Below the pieces are notes generated by a model that was not told the DNA's origin, made no database searches, and saw only the letters and a list, made by a program, of their open reading frames with translations. Shown in pieces: positions 35,154 to 43,400 of a stretch of DNA of 64,000 nt (position 1 is its first letter; each line of letters opens with the position of its first letter). Source of the stretch: DASPKX01 sp035627835 (lineage in GTDB: Bacteria; Verrucomicrobiota; Verrucomicrobiia; Limisphaerales; SXQI01); contig DASPKX010000094.1 in the NCBI GenBank assembly GCA_035627835.1, positions 1 through 64,000 on the forward strand. The letters run 5' to 3'. The translations under genes and the position numbers were made by a program.

Positions 35154-36065
35154 ATGAAGAAACCGAAGTTGAAGCCGATTTCAGAACAAGTGATTGTGAT
35201 CACTGGCGCATCGAGCGGGATAGGTCTGGCAACAGCCCGGCTGGCAGCCGAACGTGGGGCCAAAGTCGTGCTCGCCGCGCGCAGCGAAGAGGTCGGCGCT
35301 GAGATTGCCGACCAACTCAGTGTTGGGCGTGGCAAGGCCATCTTTATTCCATGCGATGTGAGTGACCGCGACCAGGTGGAACGCCTTGCAGCCGAAACGA
35401 TCGAGCGGTTCGGCCGAATCGACACTTGGGTCAACAACGCGGGAGTTTCTATCTACGGGCGCCTGGAGGAAGTAAGCGTGGAGGAAAGCAGAAGGCTCTT
35501 CGACACGAACTTCTGGGGCGTTTACCACGGATGCCTGGCAGCTCTGCCGCACCTTCGTCGCAACGGGGGCGCTCTGATCAATGTTGGCAGCGAAGTTTCT
35601 GAAGCAGTGATTGGCTTTCAGGGAATGTATGCGGCATCCAAGCATGCGGTCAAAGGTCTCACCGACGCGCTGAGGGTGGAAGTCCAACACATCGACGAGG
35701 CTCCAGTGTCGATTACGTTAATTCAACCAGGGGCGACGGACACACCGTTCCCGCAGCATGCACGCAACCACATGCCGCGTGAGCCTAAACTGCCAACTCC
35801 ACTCGATAATCCAGTTGACGTCGCAGAGGCGATATTGAATGCGGCGGTTAAGCCGATCAGGAGCAAAAAAGTGAGCGCCTTAGCCAAGATCAACACGACC
35901 ACTGCAAAAGTGGCCCCCGGCTTGGGCGATAAAATGGCAGCAATGCAGGCGCATCGGCAGCAGTATAAAGAGCCGCCGCGGAATCCAGAGGGCGCTTTGG
36001 AAGAGGCGAGTGAAAACGTCGATGGCGCGGGAGGGGAGCGCGGCTCTGGGGGGCGAACCAGGTAA
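35154..36065 (+). CDS. short-chain dehydrogenase/reductase
   Basis: The 303-residue Rossmann oxidoreductase has the coenzyme motif TGASSGIG (17-24), NNAG, and the catalytic Tyr159 and Lys163 in MYAASKHAVK. The C-terminal 50 residues are Gly/Asn/Glu-rich and not part of the fold. A Shine-Dalgarno region (AAGGAG, then GAGGGG) precedes ATG 35154. NAD(P)-dependent oxidation or reduction of a small molecule is likely; the substrate is unknown. It is divergent from clpP and followed by a shared terminator. Confidence 0.88.
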   Translation: MKKPKLKPISEQVIVITGASSGIGLATARLAAERGAKVVLAARSEEVGAEIADQLSVGRGKAIFIPCDVSDRDQVERLAAETIERFGRIDTWVNNAGVSIYGRLEEVSVEESRRLFDTNFWGVYHGCLAALPHLRRNGGALINVGSEVSEAVIGFQGMYAASKHAVKGLTDALRVEVQHIDEAPVSITLIQPGATDTPFPQHARNHMPREPKLPTPLDNPVDVAEAILNAAVKPIRSKKVSALAKINTTTAKVAPGLGDKMAAMQAHRQQYKEPPRNPEGALEEASENVDGAGGERGSGGRTR

Positions 36066-36073
36066 TGAGTAAC

Positions 36074-36102
36074 AAAAAGCCTCCGTCCATTGGACGGAGG
36101 CT
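36074..36102 (-). terminator. Rho-independent terminator of pnp
   Basis: A 12-bp perfect inverted repeat (AGCCTCCGTCCA 36078-36089 with TGGACGGAGGCT 36091-36102) is followed by five T on the minus strand. It lies about 35 nt beyond the pnp stop and may act on both strands, ending the SDR gene as well. Confidence 0.88.
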
Positions 36103-36138
36103 GAAAGACTGCGCGGCTCACGGCCGCTTGTTTACGCC

Positions 36139-38949
36139 TTAGTGGCGATGCTCGCCGCCACCGTGGGAATGCCCGCCACGGCCTTCACCGGAGCGATGCT
36201 CACCGCCGCCGCGACCTTCACCACCTGAGCGATGCTCGCCACCGGTGCGGCCTTCACCGCCACCACGGTACTCACCGCCTGAGCGATGTTCACCGCCGCC
36301 ACGGCTTTCGCCGCCCGAACGGTGTTCGCCACCGCCGCGGCTCTCGCCGCCAGAGCGATGCTCACCGCCACTGCGGCCTTCACCGCCCCCACGGTATTCA
36401 CCACCGCCGCGCTGCTCGCCGCCACCACGATATTCGCCGCCCCCGCTGCTGCGGTGCTCACCGCCGCCATGGGAATGACCGCCACCACCACCGCCACTTG
36501 GGCGCGGGCCGCGATCACGGAAACCGCCACCACCGCCACCTTCACGACGTGGGCCGCGACCGCCGCCGCCACCGCCACTTGGACGGGGACCCCGGCCGCC
36601 ACCACCACCCCCGCTCGGGCGTGGGCCGCGATCACGGAAACCGCCTCCGCCACCTGGTGGGCGCTCACGACGCTCGAGGCCGCCTTCGCCGCGGAACTCG
36701 CGACCTTCGCCGCCTTCGCCGCCTTCGGAGCGTTCCCCTTCAGGACCGTCGTCGAAGCCTTCGTCATCAAAGTCGTCACCTTGAGCGCCACCTTGACCTT
36801 CTTCGAGAGGAGGGAGGCCTTCTTTGGCCCGCAGCTCACGCTCGCGCTCTTCCATGGCAGCACGGCGTGAAAGCTTCACGCGGCCTTTGTCATCGACGCC
36901 GATGCACTTGACCCAAATTTCATCGCCCATCTTGACGATGTCTTCAGTCGCTTTGACGCGGAAGTTGGCCAGCTCGCTGATATGGCAGAGGCCTTCTTTG
37001 CCTGGCATCACTTCGACGAAGCAGCCGAATTCCTTGATGCTGACAACGCGCCCGCGATAAATTTTGCCGACTTCCAACTCGCCAGTAATGCCTTCGATCG
37101 CTTCCTTGGCGATGCGCATGCCTTCGCCAGAAGTGGAGTAGATGTTGACCGTGCCGTCGTCCTCGATGTTGATCTCGCAACCGGACTCTTCGACGATCTT
37201 CTTGATGTTCTTGCCACCAGGCCCGATAAGCGCGCCGATCTTCTCAGGGTTGATCTTGAGCGAGGTAATGCGAGGAGCGTACTTGCTCAGCTCGCTGCGG
37301 TGTGTCGGGATCGTCTGCGCCATGTGCGCGAGGATCTGCATGCGCGTGCGGCGAGCATCATCGATCGCTGCATCCATGATCTCGTGCGGGATGCCCTTGA
37401 GCTTGAGATCGAGCTGGAAGCCAGTGATGCCTTTTTCAGTCCCGGCGATCTTGCAATCCATGTCGCCGAATGCGTCTTCCCAACCGATGATGTCGGTGAG
37501 GAGTTCGTGGCGCTTGATCTTCCCCTTCTCGTCGAGTTCGGTGCAGAGACCGACAGAGATGCCAGCCACAGGGCGGGTCATCGGCACGCCAGCGTCGAGC
37601 AACGCAAGAGTCGCAGCGCAAACGGAAGCCATCGACGTGGAGCCGTTGGACTCCATGATTTCCGAGGTGATGCGAATGGCGTATGGGAAAATATCGAGCG
37701 GAACCATTGGCTCCACTGAACGTTCCGCCAAAGCGCCGTGGCCGATTTCACGACGGCCAGGACCGCTGATGCGGCCAGTTTCGCCAACAGAGAAATTCGG
37801 GAAGTTGTAGTGCAGGATGAACTTCTTGGAAGTGTTGCCGCCAGTGTAGGAGTCGAACTCCTGCGCGTCTTCGGTGGTGCCGAGCGTTGCAAGGGCAACA
37901 GCCTGCGTTTCGCCACGGGCGAAGAGAGCTGAGCCATGAGCGCGTGGCAGCAGGCCGACTTCGGATTGGAGTCCGCGCAACTCGTTCAGAGCACGGCCAT
38001 CCAGGCGCTTCTTCTGGTTCATAATAAGGCCGCGAACAGCCTCTTTCTGAATGTAGTAGAACGCGTCTTTGAGAACGAACTCCGTGACCTTCTCCGCGCC
38101 GAACTTCTCGATGAGTTTTGCGCTCACTTCGTCGGTGACTGCCTTCACAGCAGCTTCGCGAGCCAGTTTGCCGGTGGTCAGGAGAGCCGAAATGATTTTT
38201 TCGCCAGCGAGGGTCTTGGCTTCCGTGAGGATTTCCTCAGGGACGACGTTCACCTTGATCTGGCGCTTAGGCTTGCCGAGGCGTGAGGCGAGTTCTTCCT
38301 GAGCCTTGATGATCGGCTGGCAAGCTTCCTGGCCGAAGCGGAGTGCCGCTTTGAAATCCTCGTCTGAGATTTCCTTGGCAGCGCCTTCGAACATCACCAA
38401 TTCGGTTTTGTTGCCGACGTAGATCAGGTCGAGATCGGACTTAGCCATCTCAGAGTGAGTTGGGTTGGCCACGAACTTGCCATCAACACGGCCAACGCGA
38501 ACCGCGCCGATCGGGCCTGCAAATGGCAGATCGCTGACCAGCAACGCGGCAGAAGCGCCGATGGTTGCGAGGATGTCAGCGTCATTTTCGCCATCCGCGC
38601 TCAGGAGAACGCTCTGGACCTGCACTTCGTTGTACCAGCCCTTGGGGAACAAAGGGCGAATGGGACGATCGATAATGCGGCTGGTGAGAATTTCCTTCTC
38701 AGTCGGACGACCTTCGCGCTTGAAGTAGCCGCCCGGGAACTTGCCGGCTGCGGCCGCTTTTTCGCGGTAATCAACAGTGAGGGGGAAGAAATCCAGCCCG
38801 GGTTTCGGGTTGGAGGCGCCAACAGCGGCGACCAGGACGATGGTTTCGCCGAGCTGGACCGTAACGGCGCCGTCGGCTTGTTTAGCTAATTTACCACTTT
38901 CAATGGTGACTTCGCCGCTGCCCAGCGGGAAGGATACTTTTTCTGGCAT
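36139..38949 (-). CDS. pnp: polyribonucleotide nucleotidyltransferase with long Gly/Arg/Glu-rich tail
   Basis: PNPase is the phosphorolytic 3'-5' exoribonuclease of RNA turnover. Two RNase PH domains (1-280 and about 310-545), a KH domain (IGALIGPGGKNIKKIVEESG) and an S1 domain (GKIYRGRVVSIKEFGCFVEV) are complete by about residue 698. The protein then continues for some 220 residues in a tail of low complexity, unlike the family's usual 700-710 residue length. It is co-transcribed with rpsO upstream, the classical pair, and ends at a strong terminator. Confidence 0.97.
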   Translation of the reverse strand: MPEKVSFPLGSGEVTIESGKLAKQADGAVTVQLGETIVLVAAVGASNPKPGLDFFPLTVDYREKAAAAGKFPGGYFKREGRPTEKEILTSRIIDRPIRPLFPKGWYNEVQVQSVLLSADGENDADILATIGASAALLVSDLPFAGPIGAVRVGRVDGKFVANPTHSEMAKSDLDLIYVGNKTELVMFEGAAKEISDEDFKAALRFGQEACQPIIKAQEELASRLGKPKRQIKVNVVPEEILTEAKTLAGEKIISALLTTGKLAREAAVKAVTDEVSAKLIEKFGAEKVTEFVLKDAFYYIQKEAVRGLIMNQKKRLDGRALNELRGLQSEVGLLPRAHGSALFARGETQAVALATLGTTEDAQEFDSYTGGNTSKKFILHYNFPNFSVGETGRISGPGRREIGHGALAERSVEPMVPLDIFPYAIRITSEIMESNGSTSMASVCAATLALLDAGVPMTRPVAGISVGLCTELDEKGKIKRHELLTDIIGWEDAFGDMDCKIAGTEKGITGFQLDLKLKGIPHEIMDAAIDDARRTRMQILAHMAQTIPTHRSELSKYAPRITSLKINPEKIGALIGPGGKNIKKIVEESGCEINIEDDGTVNIYSTSGEGMRIAKEAIEGITGELEVGKIYRGRVVSIKEFGCFVEVMPGKEGLCHISELANFRVKATEDIVKMGDEIWVKCIGVDDKGRVKLSRRAAMEERERELRAKEGLPPLEEGQGGAQGDDFDDEGFDDGPEGERSEGGEGGEGREFRGEGGLERRERPPGGGGGFRDRGPRPSGGGGGGRGPRPSGGGGGGRGPRREGGGGGGFRDRGPRPSGGGGGGHSHGGGEHRSSGGGEYRGGGEQRGGGEYRGGGEGRSGGEHRSGGESRGGGEHRSGGESRGGGEHRSGGEYRGGGEGRTGGEHRSGGEGRGGGEHRSGEGRGGHSHGGGEHRH
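36142..36790 (-). repeat. coding low-complexity repeat: GGEHRSGG / RGG-like tail of PNPase
   Basis: The reading frame encodes an acidic stretch (DDFDDEGFDDGPEGERSEGG) followed by repeats of five to nine residues such as GGEHRSGGESRGG and RGPRPSGGGGGG. Arg-Gly-Gly and Gly-Glu-His-Arg units recur about 20 times and resemble RGG RNA-binding boxes. Repeat expansion or contraction is likely at this site. Confidence 0.9.
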
Positions 38950-39147
38950 ATATACAAGAATGCCTGGCGCGGCCCCGGAGGAACTTCAGTGAAGGCCCGG
39001 AGGAACGGGCGCACAATGAAATTACCCCAGCAGCCTGCCAGGCGGATTTAATCACAACGCGAATCCTTTGGTTAACATGGAGCCCAGTCGCGTGTTCCAA
39101 GCCCAGTTTTTTCGAGAAAACCCAAATTTTCCCTGCGAGGGAGCCAA

Positions 39148-39405
39148 TTACTTGCGAAGCTTGAGCTTCTTTGTAATGGAGGTGTAGCGGTTGTTGTCCT
39201 TCGAATTGAGGTAATCGAGGAGACGGCGGCGTTGGCCGACTAACATCAGCAAACCACGGCGGGAGCTGAAATCTTTGCGATTGCGCTGCAGGTGCTCGGT
39301 CAAATGATTGATCCGCTGCGTGAGCAAGGCGATTTGCACGTCGGCAGAGCCCGTGTCGCGCTCATGAACGCGAAATTGTTCAATCGTCTTAGCTTTCTGT
39401 TCCAT
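39148..39405 (-). CDS. rpsO: 30S ribosomal protein S15
   Basis: S15 binds 16S rRNA and helps form the platform of the small subunit. The 85 residues (about 89 usual) include the conserved core SADVQIALLTQRINHLTEHL, KDFSSRRGLLMLVGQRRRLL and the C-terminal NRYTSITKKLKLRK. pnp follows 200 nt downstream on the same strand, the widely conserved rpsO-pnp arrangement. Confidence 0.97.
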   Translation of the reverse strand: MEQKAKTIEQFRVHERDTGSADVQIALLTQRINHLTEHLQRNRKDFSSRRGLLMLVGQRRRLLDYLNSKDNNRYTSITKKLKLRK

Positions 39406-39702
39406 ATTATCTTCTGTCCAGTCGTCTAGGTGCTTCAGGCCGACTCAATCCGCGCAACATATTTGGCGCCCGCCAACCTGTAAAGGAGCGGAAAGTAGGC
39501 TCTCTCAACCCGCAGTGCAAGTTTTTCCGCATGGCAATTTCTCGCCATTGCCCGGAATCGGCCTGATGGCCGCGAGAGCATAAGCAGAGTCTTTTCAAGG
39601 CGCGCAGGCCTAGTGCGGCGAATCTGCCACAAGGTTTTTGACCGCGCCACGGCAAAATCAGGTTTGCGGCAGGGGTCGCTTTTCGTACTCTGCGCGTGGG
39701 GT
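39406..39702. other. 297-nt intergenic region upstream of rpsO
   Basis: Divergent region between rpsO and the alpha/beta hydrolase. I see no convincing gene, tRNA or hairpin in it; short reading frames occur but lack coding character. It should contain promoters of both neighbours. Confidence 0.4.
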
Positions 39703-40470
39703 ATGAAGGATCCAGTGCTCGTATTGATTCATGGCTATCCGTTTGACCGCTCTATGTGGTACCCGGTCGTGGCTGCGTTGGGAACGCGCGTCAAAGCTTT
39801 GGTGCCGGATCTGCCTGGCTTCGGCGCTGCGCCCGCCCTGCCGGGCTCGCCTTCCATGGAGGGCTATGCGGATCATATTGTGAACTATTTGCGCTCGTAT
39901 GGCCCCACCGAAGCCATCTTTGCCGGGATGTCGTTGGGCGGGTATGTCGCGTTGGCCATTGCTGAAAAGTACCCAAACCTCACTCTCGGCCTTGGATTAG
40001 TGAGCAGCCAGGCCGCTGCGGATAGCGACGAAACACGCGAGGCGCGCTACCGGATGATTGAGCAGCTTCACTCAAAGGGGGTTCAGCCAGCCATCGATGC
40101 GGCCTTGCCGAAGTTGTTTGCCCCGGGCAAGGAAAGCATCCCTGAACTGGCGCAGCATCCCCGCGACGGCGCTCAACAAGCGGGCGTGGCGGGCTTAAGC
40201 TGGGCCTTGGAAGCGATGGCCTTGCGCCCGGATCGCACGGAGTTCCTAAGCCAATTTAAGAAACCGGTCCTCATTGCGCATGGAACCGAGGATAAATTCA
40301 TTCCGCTGCAGAAGGCGCGAGAGTTGGCCGAGAAACTCGATCGCCCCGTCACCTTTTCGATTCCCGGCGCCGGTCACGCCACTCCATTGGAAGCACCAGA
40401 CGTTGTGGCCAACGCCCTCGCTCGTTTGGCCGACGCGGTGCGGGAGCATCTGAAAACTCCCGCGACCTAA
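39703..40470 (+). CDS. alpha/beta hydrolase
   Basis: The 255-residue protein from ATG 39703 begins MKDPVLVLIHGYPFDRSMWY and shows the oxyanion HG motif, the nucleophile elbow GMSLGGYVALA (Ser), the Asp in GTEDKFIPLQ and the catalytic His in GAGHATPLE. It resembles esterase and lactonase-type members with a 3-oxoadipate-enol-lactonase-like cap. The cytoplasmic substrate is not predictable. An in-frame extension upstream was rejected. Confidence 0.88.
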   Translation: MKDPVLVLIHGYPFDRSMWYPVVAALGTRVKALVPDLPGFGAAPALPGSPSMEGYADHIVNYLRSYGPTEAIFAGMSLGGYVALAIAEKYPNLTLGLGLVSSQAAADSDETREARYRMIEQLHSKGVQPAIDAALPKLFAPGKESIPELAQHPRDGAQQAGVAGLSWALEAMALRPDRTEFLSQFKKPVLIAHGTEDKFIPLQKARELAEKLDRPVTFSIPGAGHATPLEAPDVVANALARLADAVREHLKTPAT

Positions 40471-40648
40471 AGCTCACAAAGAATGAATTTTGCCGCCGAC
40501 GCTTCATTTATGGCGCTCGTCGTGCTAATTTTTTCTTCGACCATTGAACAATTTCTGACGCTTTCGAGTCCTTTTGTTACGATCACGTGACGCCGAGGGG
40601 GCTCGAGGTTCAAAGAACGCGGTTCAGTGGATCACGCGGAAACGGACG

Positions 40649-41521
40649 ATGGCAGATAAATTACAGGCTCAACGCTACGAACATAAATACCTGATCACCG
40701 AAGACGTGGCTCTCTCGGTCCGGGATTTTGTTCGTTCGTTCCTGGTGATTGATGAGTACGGCGCCACTCAGCCAAATCTCTCCTACCCGGTCCATAGCCT
40801 CTATTTGGATTCGGACGATCTCCGCCTGTATCAATCCACCATTAACGGCGATAAGAACCGGTTCAAGCTGCGCCTGCGTTTTTACGAAAATCGCCCAGCG
40901 GCCCCGATTTACTTCGAGATTAAGAAACGGACCAATAACACCATCTCCAAGCAGCGTGGCGGCGTGAAGCGCGAATTCGTGCGCGAGATCCTGCAAGGCG
41001 CCTTCCCGGCGCCGCATCATATCGTCTCCCATGACCCGCGGCAATTGGTCGCGGTGCAGAACTTCAGCAAGTACATCCTCGAATTGGGCGCAAAACCCAA
41101 GGCCCATGTCGCTTACTTGCGCGAGGCATGGATCAGCCCGCATGACAACTCCGTGCGTGTGACGATGGACCGGGATGTGCGCTGCTCACCAGAGCCTGAG
41201 GCCCGCTTCGTGACCGACATGATCCGCCCAGCATCGGTGTTTGAAGGGAAGATCGTGCTGGAACTCAAATTCACCAACCGTTTTCCCGATTGGTTCAAAC
41301 AGCTTGTCCGCGTGTTTGGGTTGGCCCAATGCGGAGCTGCGAAATACGTGGACGGCGTGACTGAACTGGGAGCCGCCGCGGTGACTTACGCTTTTGCGCT
41401 TCCAGAAAAGCCTGTAGTCCCTGTAAATGGAAAGAGTTCCGCGGTTGCGCCCATTAACGGGAGCGGGAGCCCACCTGTCACAGCACAGGCTCCAAACGCC
41501 GCCGCGGCTCAGGATACATGA
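40649..41521 (+). CDS. VTC-domain protein (polyphosphate polymerase-like)
   Basis: The 290-residue protein begins MADKLQAQRYEHKYLITEDV and has the VTC-type triphosphate tunnel core: RFKLRLRFY, EIKKRTNN, VTMDRDVRC and GKIVLELKFTN supply the basic and acidic tunnel residues. Yeast Vtc4 uses this domain to make polyphosphate. The stop overlaps the start of a DUF4956 membrane protein by four nucleotides. The VTC-DUF4956 pair is widespread in bacteria and is thought to handle polyphosphate or surface polymers; its exact function here is unproven. Confidence 0.82.
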   Translation: MADKLQAQRYEHKYLITEDVALSVRDFVRSFLVIDEYGATQPNLSYPVHSLYLDSDDLRLYQSTINGDKNRFKLRLRFYENRPAAPIYFEIKKRTNNTISKQRGGVKREFVREILQGAFPAPHHIVSHDPRQLVAVQNFSKYILELGAKPKAHVAYLREAWISPHDNSVRVTMDRDVRCSPEPEARFVTDMIRPASVFEGKIVLELKFTNRFPDWFKQLVRVFGLAQCGAAKYVDGVTELGAAAVTYAFALPEKPVVPVNGKSSAVAPINGSGSPPVTAQAPNAAAAQDT

Positions 41522-42204
41522 CTGACTGGCTTTTTAGCGGCGACTACACCACGCAACAGCTACCGGTCCAGGCGTTGCTGCTTGGCCTTCTCCTCGCATT
41601 CTTATGCGGCCATGTGATTGCGTGGATTTACATGATCACACATTCGGGGCTCTCGTATTCGCGCTCTTTTGTTAATTCGCTAATCGTCATCCCGGTGGTC
41701 GTTGCCCTGGTGATGCTCGTGCTCTCAGGAAGTTTGATCACTGCCTTCGGACTCATGGCGGTGTTTGCCATCGTTCGTTTCCGCAACATTTTGCGCGACA
41801 CCTTGGACACCACCTACGTGCTCAGCGTGATCGTCATCGGCATGGCCTGCGGCACGTTGAAGTTTTCCACCGCCATCATTGGATGCCTGATCACCTCAGT
41901 GATTATGCTTTATCTGTGGGCGACCACTTTCGGGGCCCGGCACCGTTTCGACGTGATCGTGAACCTGCATTGGGGCCGACCCGTCGCGGAACTCGTCGAG
42001 TTGCTCCGTTTATTCGAACGGCATAGCCGAAAAACGATTTGCGCGAGCCAACGCAGCAATGAGGGATATGAAGGCACCGATCTGAGTTACCGCATTCTGC
42101 TGCGCGACCCGAATCGGATGGACGACTTGTTGTTGGAGCTTCGCAATCTGCCAGGTGTTTCGCGCGTGACCGGGTTGAGAGCGGAAGAGCAGTCGGAGAT
42201 TTAA
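41518..42204 (+). CDS. DUF4956 family membrane protein
   Basis: The 228-residue protein has four to five transmembrane helices (ALLLGLLLAFLCGHVIAWIY; SLIVIPVVVALVMLVLSGS; YVLSVIVIGMACGT; IIGCLITSVIMLYLW) and a C-terminal ferredoxin-like cytoplasmic part (LRDPNRMDDLLLELRNLPGV). The conserved RFRNILRDTLDTTY loop follows the second helix. It overlaps the VTC gene at ATGA, so both act together, perhaps as a membrane-coupled polyphosphate system. Confidence 0.85.
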   Translation: MTDWLFSGDYTTQQLPVQALLLGLLLAFLCGHVIAWIYMITHSGLSYSRSFVNSLIVIPVVVALVMLVLSGSLITAFGLMAVFAIVRFRNILRDTLDTTYVLSVIVIGMACGTLKFSTAIIGCLITSVIMLYLWATTFGARHRFDVIVNLHWGRPVAELVELLRLFERHSRKTICASQRSNEGYEGTDLSYRILLRDPNRMDDLLLELRNLPGVSRVTGLRAEEQSEI

Positions 42205-42340
42205 AGCCAAGGCGCACGTCTGCCACGACCGGCGGAGTCCAGCGCCTTTCTCCCCAGCTTTGATCAAAGGGTCTCACCACCCCGTGGGTTAAGTGATGCC
42301 GGGGCTATCAGCCCTTTGAACGCGGAACTCCTGCACCCAT

Positions 42341-42397
42341 GAAAAAACCACAGGCCCTTTGGCGCGCTGTTTACCCCGACGCCGAAAGAACCTGTGG
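42341..42397 (-). terminator. Rho-independent terminator of the response regulator gene
   Basis: CCACAGG (42348-42354) pairs with CCTGTGG (42391-42397) around a long internal loop that can fold further; on the minus strand six T follow directly. It lies about 40 nt past the response regulator stop codon. Confidence 0.65.
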
Positions 42398-42433
42398 CTT
42401 TAGCTAAAGCCGATCTGCCTGGTCTAAATCAGA

Positions 42434-43177
42434 TCAGGACTCCTGCCACTGAATGGCATGTTGGACAAGCTCGGTCGCTGTCTTGAGGTTGAGCTTCTCT
42501 TTAATGTGGGCGCGATGAGACTCGACCGTCTTGATGCTCAAGTGCAGTTTCTCGGCAATCTGGCGTGTGCCATGGCCCTGCCCGATCAAGCCGAAGACTT
42601 CCAACTCGCGATCAGTAAGGTCTTCAATAGGATTGCCCGTGCGCTCGGTGCGGCCTGCGCCGACCAACTGTGACACCATCCGTTTTTCCATCTTCTCGCT
42701 CAGATAAATCTCCCCGTTGAGCACCTGGCGGATGGCGGTCAGCACCTTGTCGGTGGCCTCCTGCTTCATAATATAGCCAGAGGCGCCCGCGCGAAGGGAT
42801 CGGACAGCGTAAAGTGATTCATCATGCATCGAAAGCATCAGGATGAGCATCTTGGGATGGCGCACCTTGATGTTTTTTACCAGTTCGATGCCGTTGTTGC
42901 CGCTCAAGGAAATATCGACGATAACCAGGTCGGGAATCAGCTTGTCGATGAGGTCGAGCGCGGTCTGCATGTTCGAGGCGGTGCCGATCACGCCAAGATC
43001 CTTTTGGGCGTCGATCAGTTCGGCAAGGCCTTGGCGGACGATCGGATGATCATCAACGAGAAGGATGCGTTTTTTGCCGGTCATGTCTTTGCCGGCAGGT
43101 TTGGCTGGCGCTTTTTTAGCTGGAGCTTCGGCTGGAACTCCTGTTTTCTGCTGTAACGGATTTGTCGGGGTAATCAT
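42434..43177 (-). CDS. NarL/FixJ-family response regulator
   Basis: The 247-residue protein has an Ala/Lys/Pro-rich N-terminal extension (about 30 residues; Met32 could be the true start), a receiver domain with phospho-acceptor Asp in DLVIVDISLSGNNG and Lys in GYIMKQEAT, and a LuxR-type helix-turn-helix (LTDRELEVFGLIGQGHGTRQ and HLSIKTVESHRAHIKEKLNL). It should bind DNA as a dimer after phosphorylation. No partner histidine kinase is next to it. Several CCCCTA-containing dyads lie upstream of its start, suggesting autoregulation. Confidence 0.9.
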   Translation of the reverse strand: MITPTNPLQQKTGVPAEAPAKKAPAKPAGKDMTGKKRILLVDDHPIVRQGLAELIDAQKDLGVIGTASNMQTALDLIDKLIPDLVIVDISLSGNNGIELVKNIKVRHPKMLILMLSMHDESLYAVRSLRAGASGYIMKQEATDKVLTAIRQVLNGEIYLSEKMEKRMVSQLVGAGRTERTGNPIEDLTDRELEVFGLIGQGHGTRQIAEKLHLSIKTVESHRAHIKEKLNLKTATELVQHAIQWQES

Positions 43178-43197
43178 AAAGTTCCTGTCATTAACTG

Positions 43198-43262
43198 GCC
43201 CCTAATCTGGATTAAGGGGCACCTGAGGCAAATCGGGCGCACCCCTAAAAAAACGTAGGGGT
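43198..43262. promoter_or_regulatory. clustered CCCCTA/TAGGGG dyads upstream of the response regulator
   Basis: GCCCCTAAT (43198-43206) is inverted as ATTAAGGGGC (43211-43220) with one bulged base, and ACCCCTA (43241-43247) as TAGGGGT (43256-43262). The minus strand of the second reads TACCCCT, close to the NarL-type heptamer TACYYMT. All four half-sites share CCCCTA and lie 20 to 85 nt before the start codon. Confidence 0.5.
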
Positions 43263-43400
43263 AGTAATGGATAGGTCGTCAACAGGAATCATCCAAAATC
43301 TCCAGATTCTTCTCAGGGCGTTCCCTGCTTGCGTCCGCACCCTGATATACCGTCGGCCCCGTCATTGCAAAGCGTCACTCCACGCCTACAGTTACCCACG

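Noticed and set aside
36139..36790. Regular GC-rich DNA repeats that look like a CRISPR or satellite array
   Set aside because: Units are in frame with pnp, vary in length and lack spacers.
39406..39702. Possible RNA gene or extra small protein in the spacer before rpsO
   Set aside because: No stable hairpin, tRNA-like fold or coding pattern could be recognised by eye.
42205..42340. Possible small gene between the DUF4956 gene and the response regulator terminator
   Set aside because: No frame with start and coding character.
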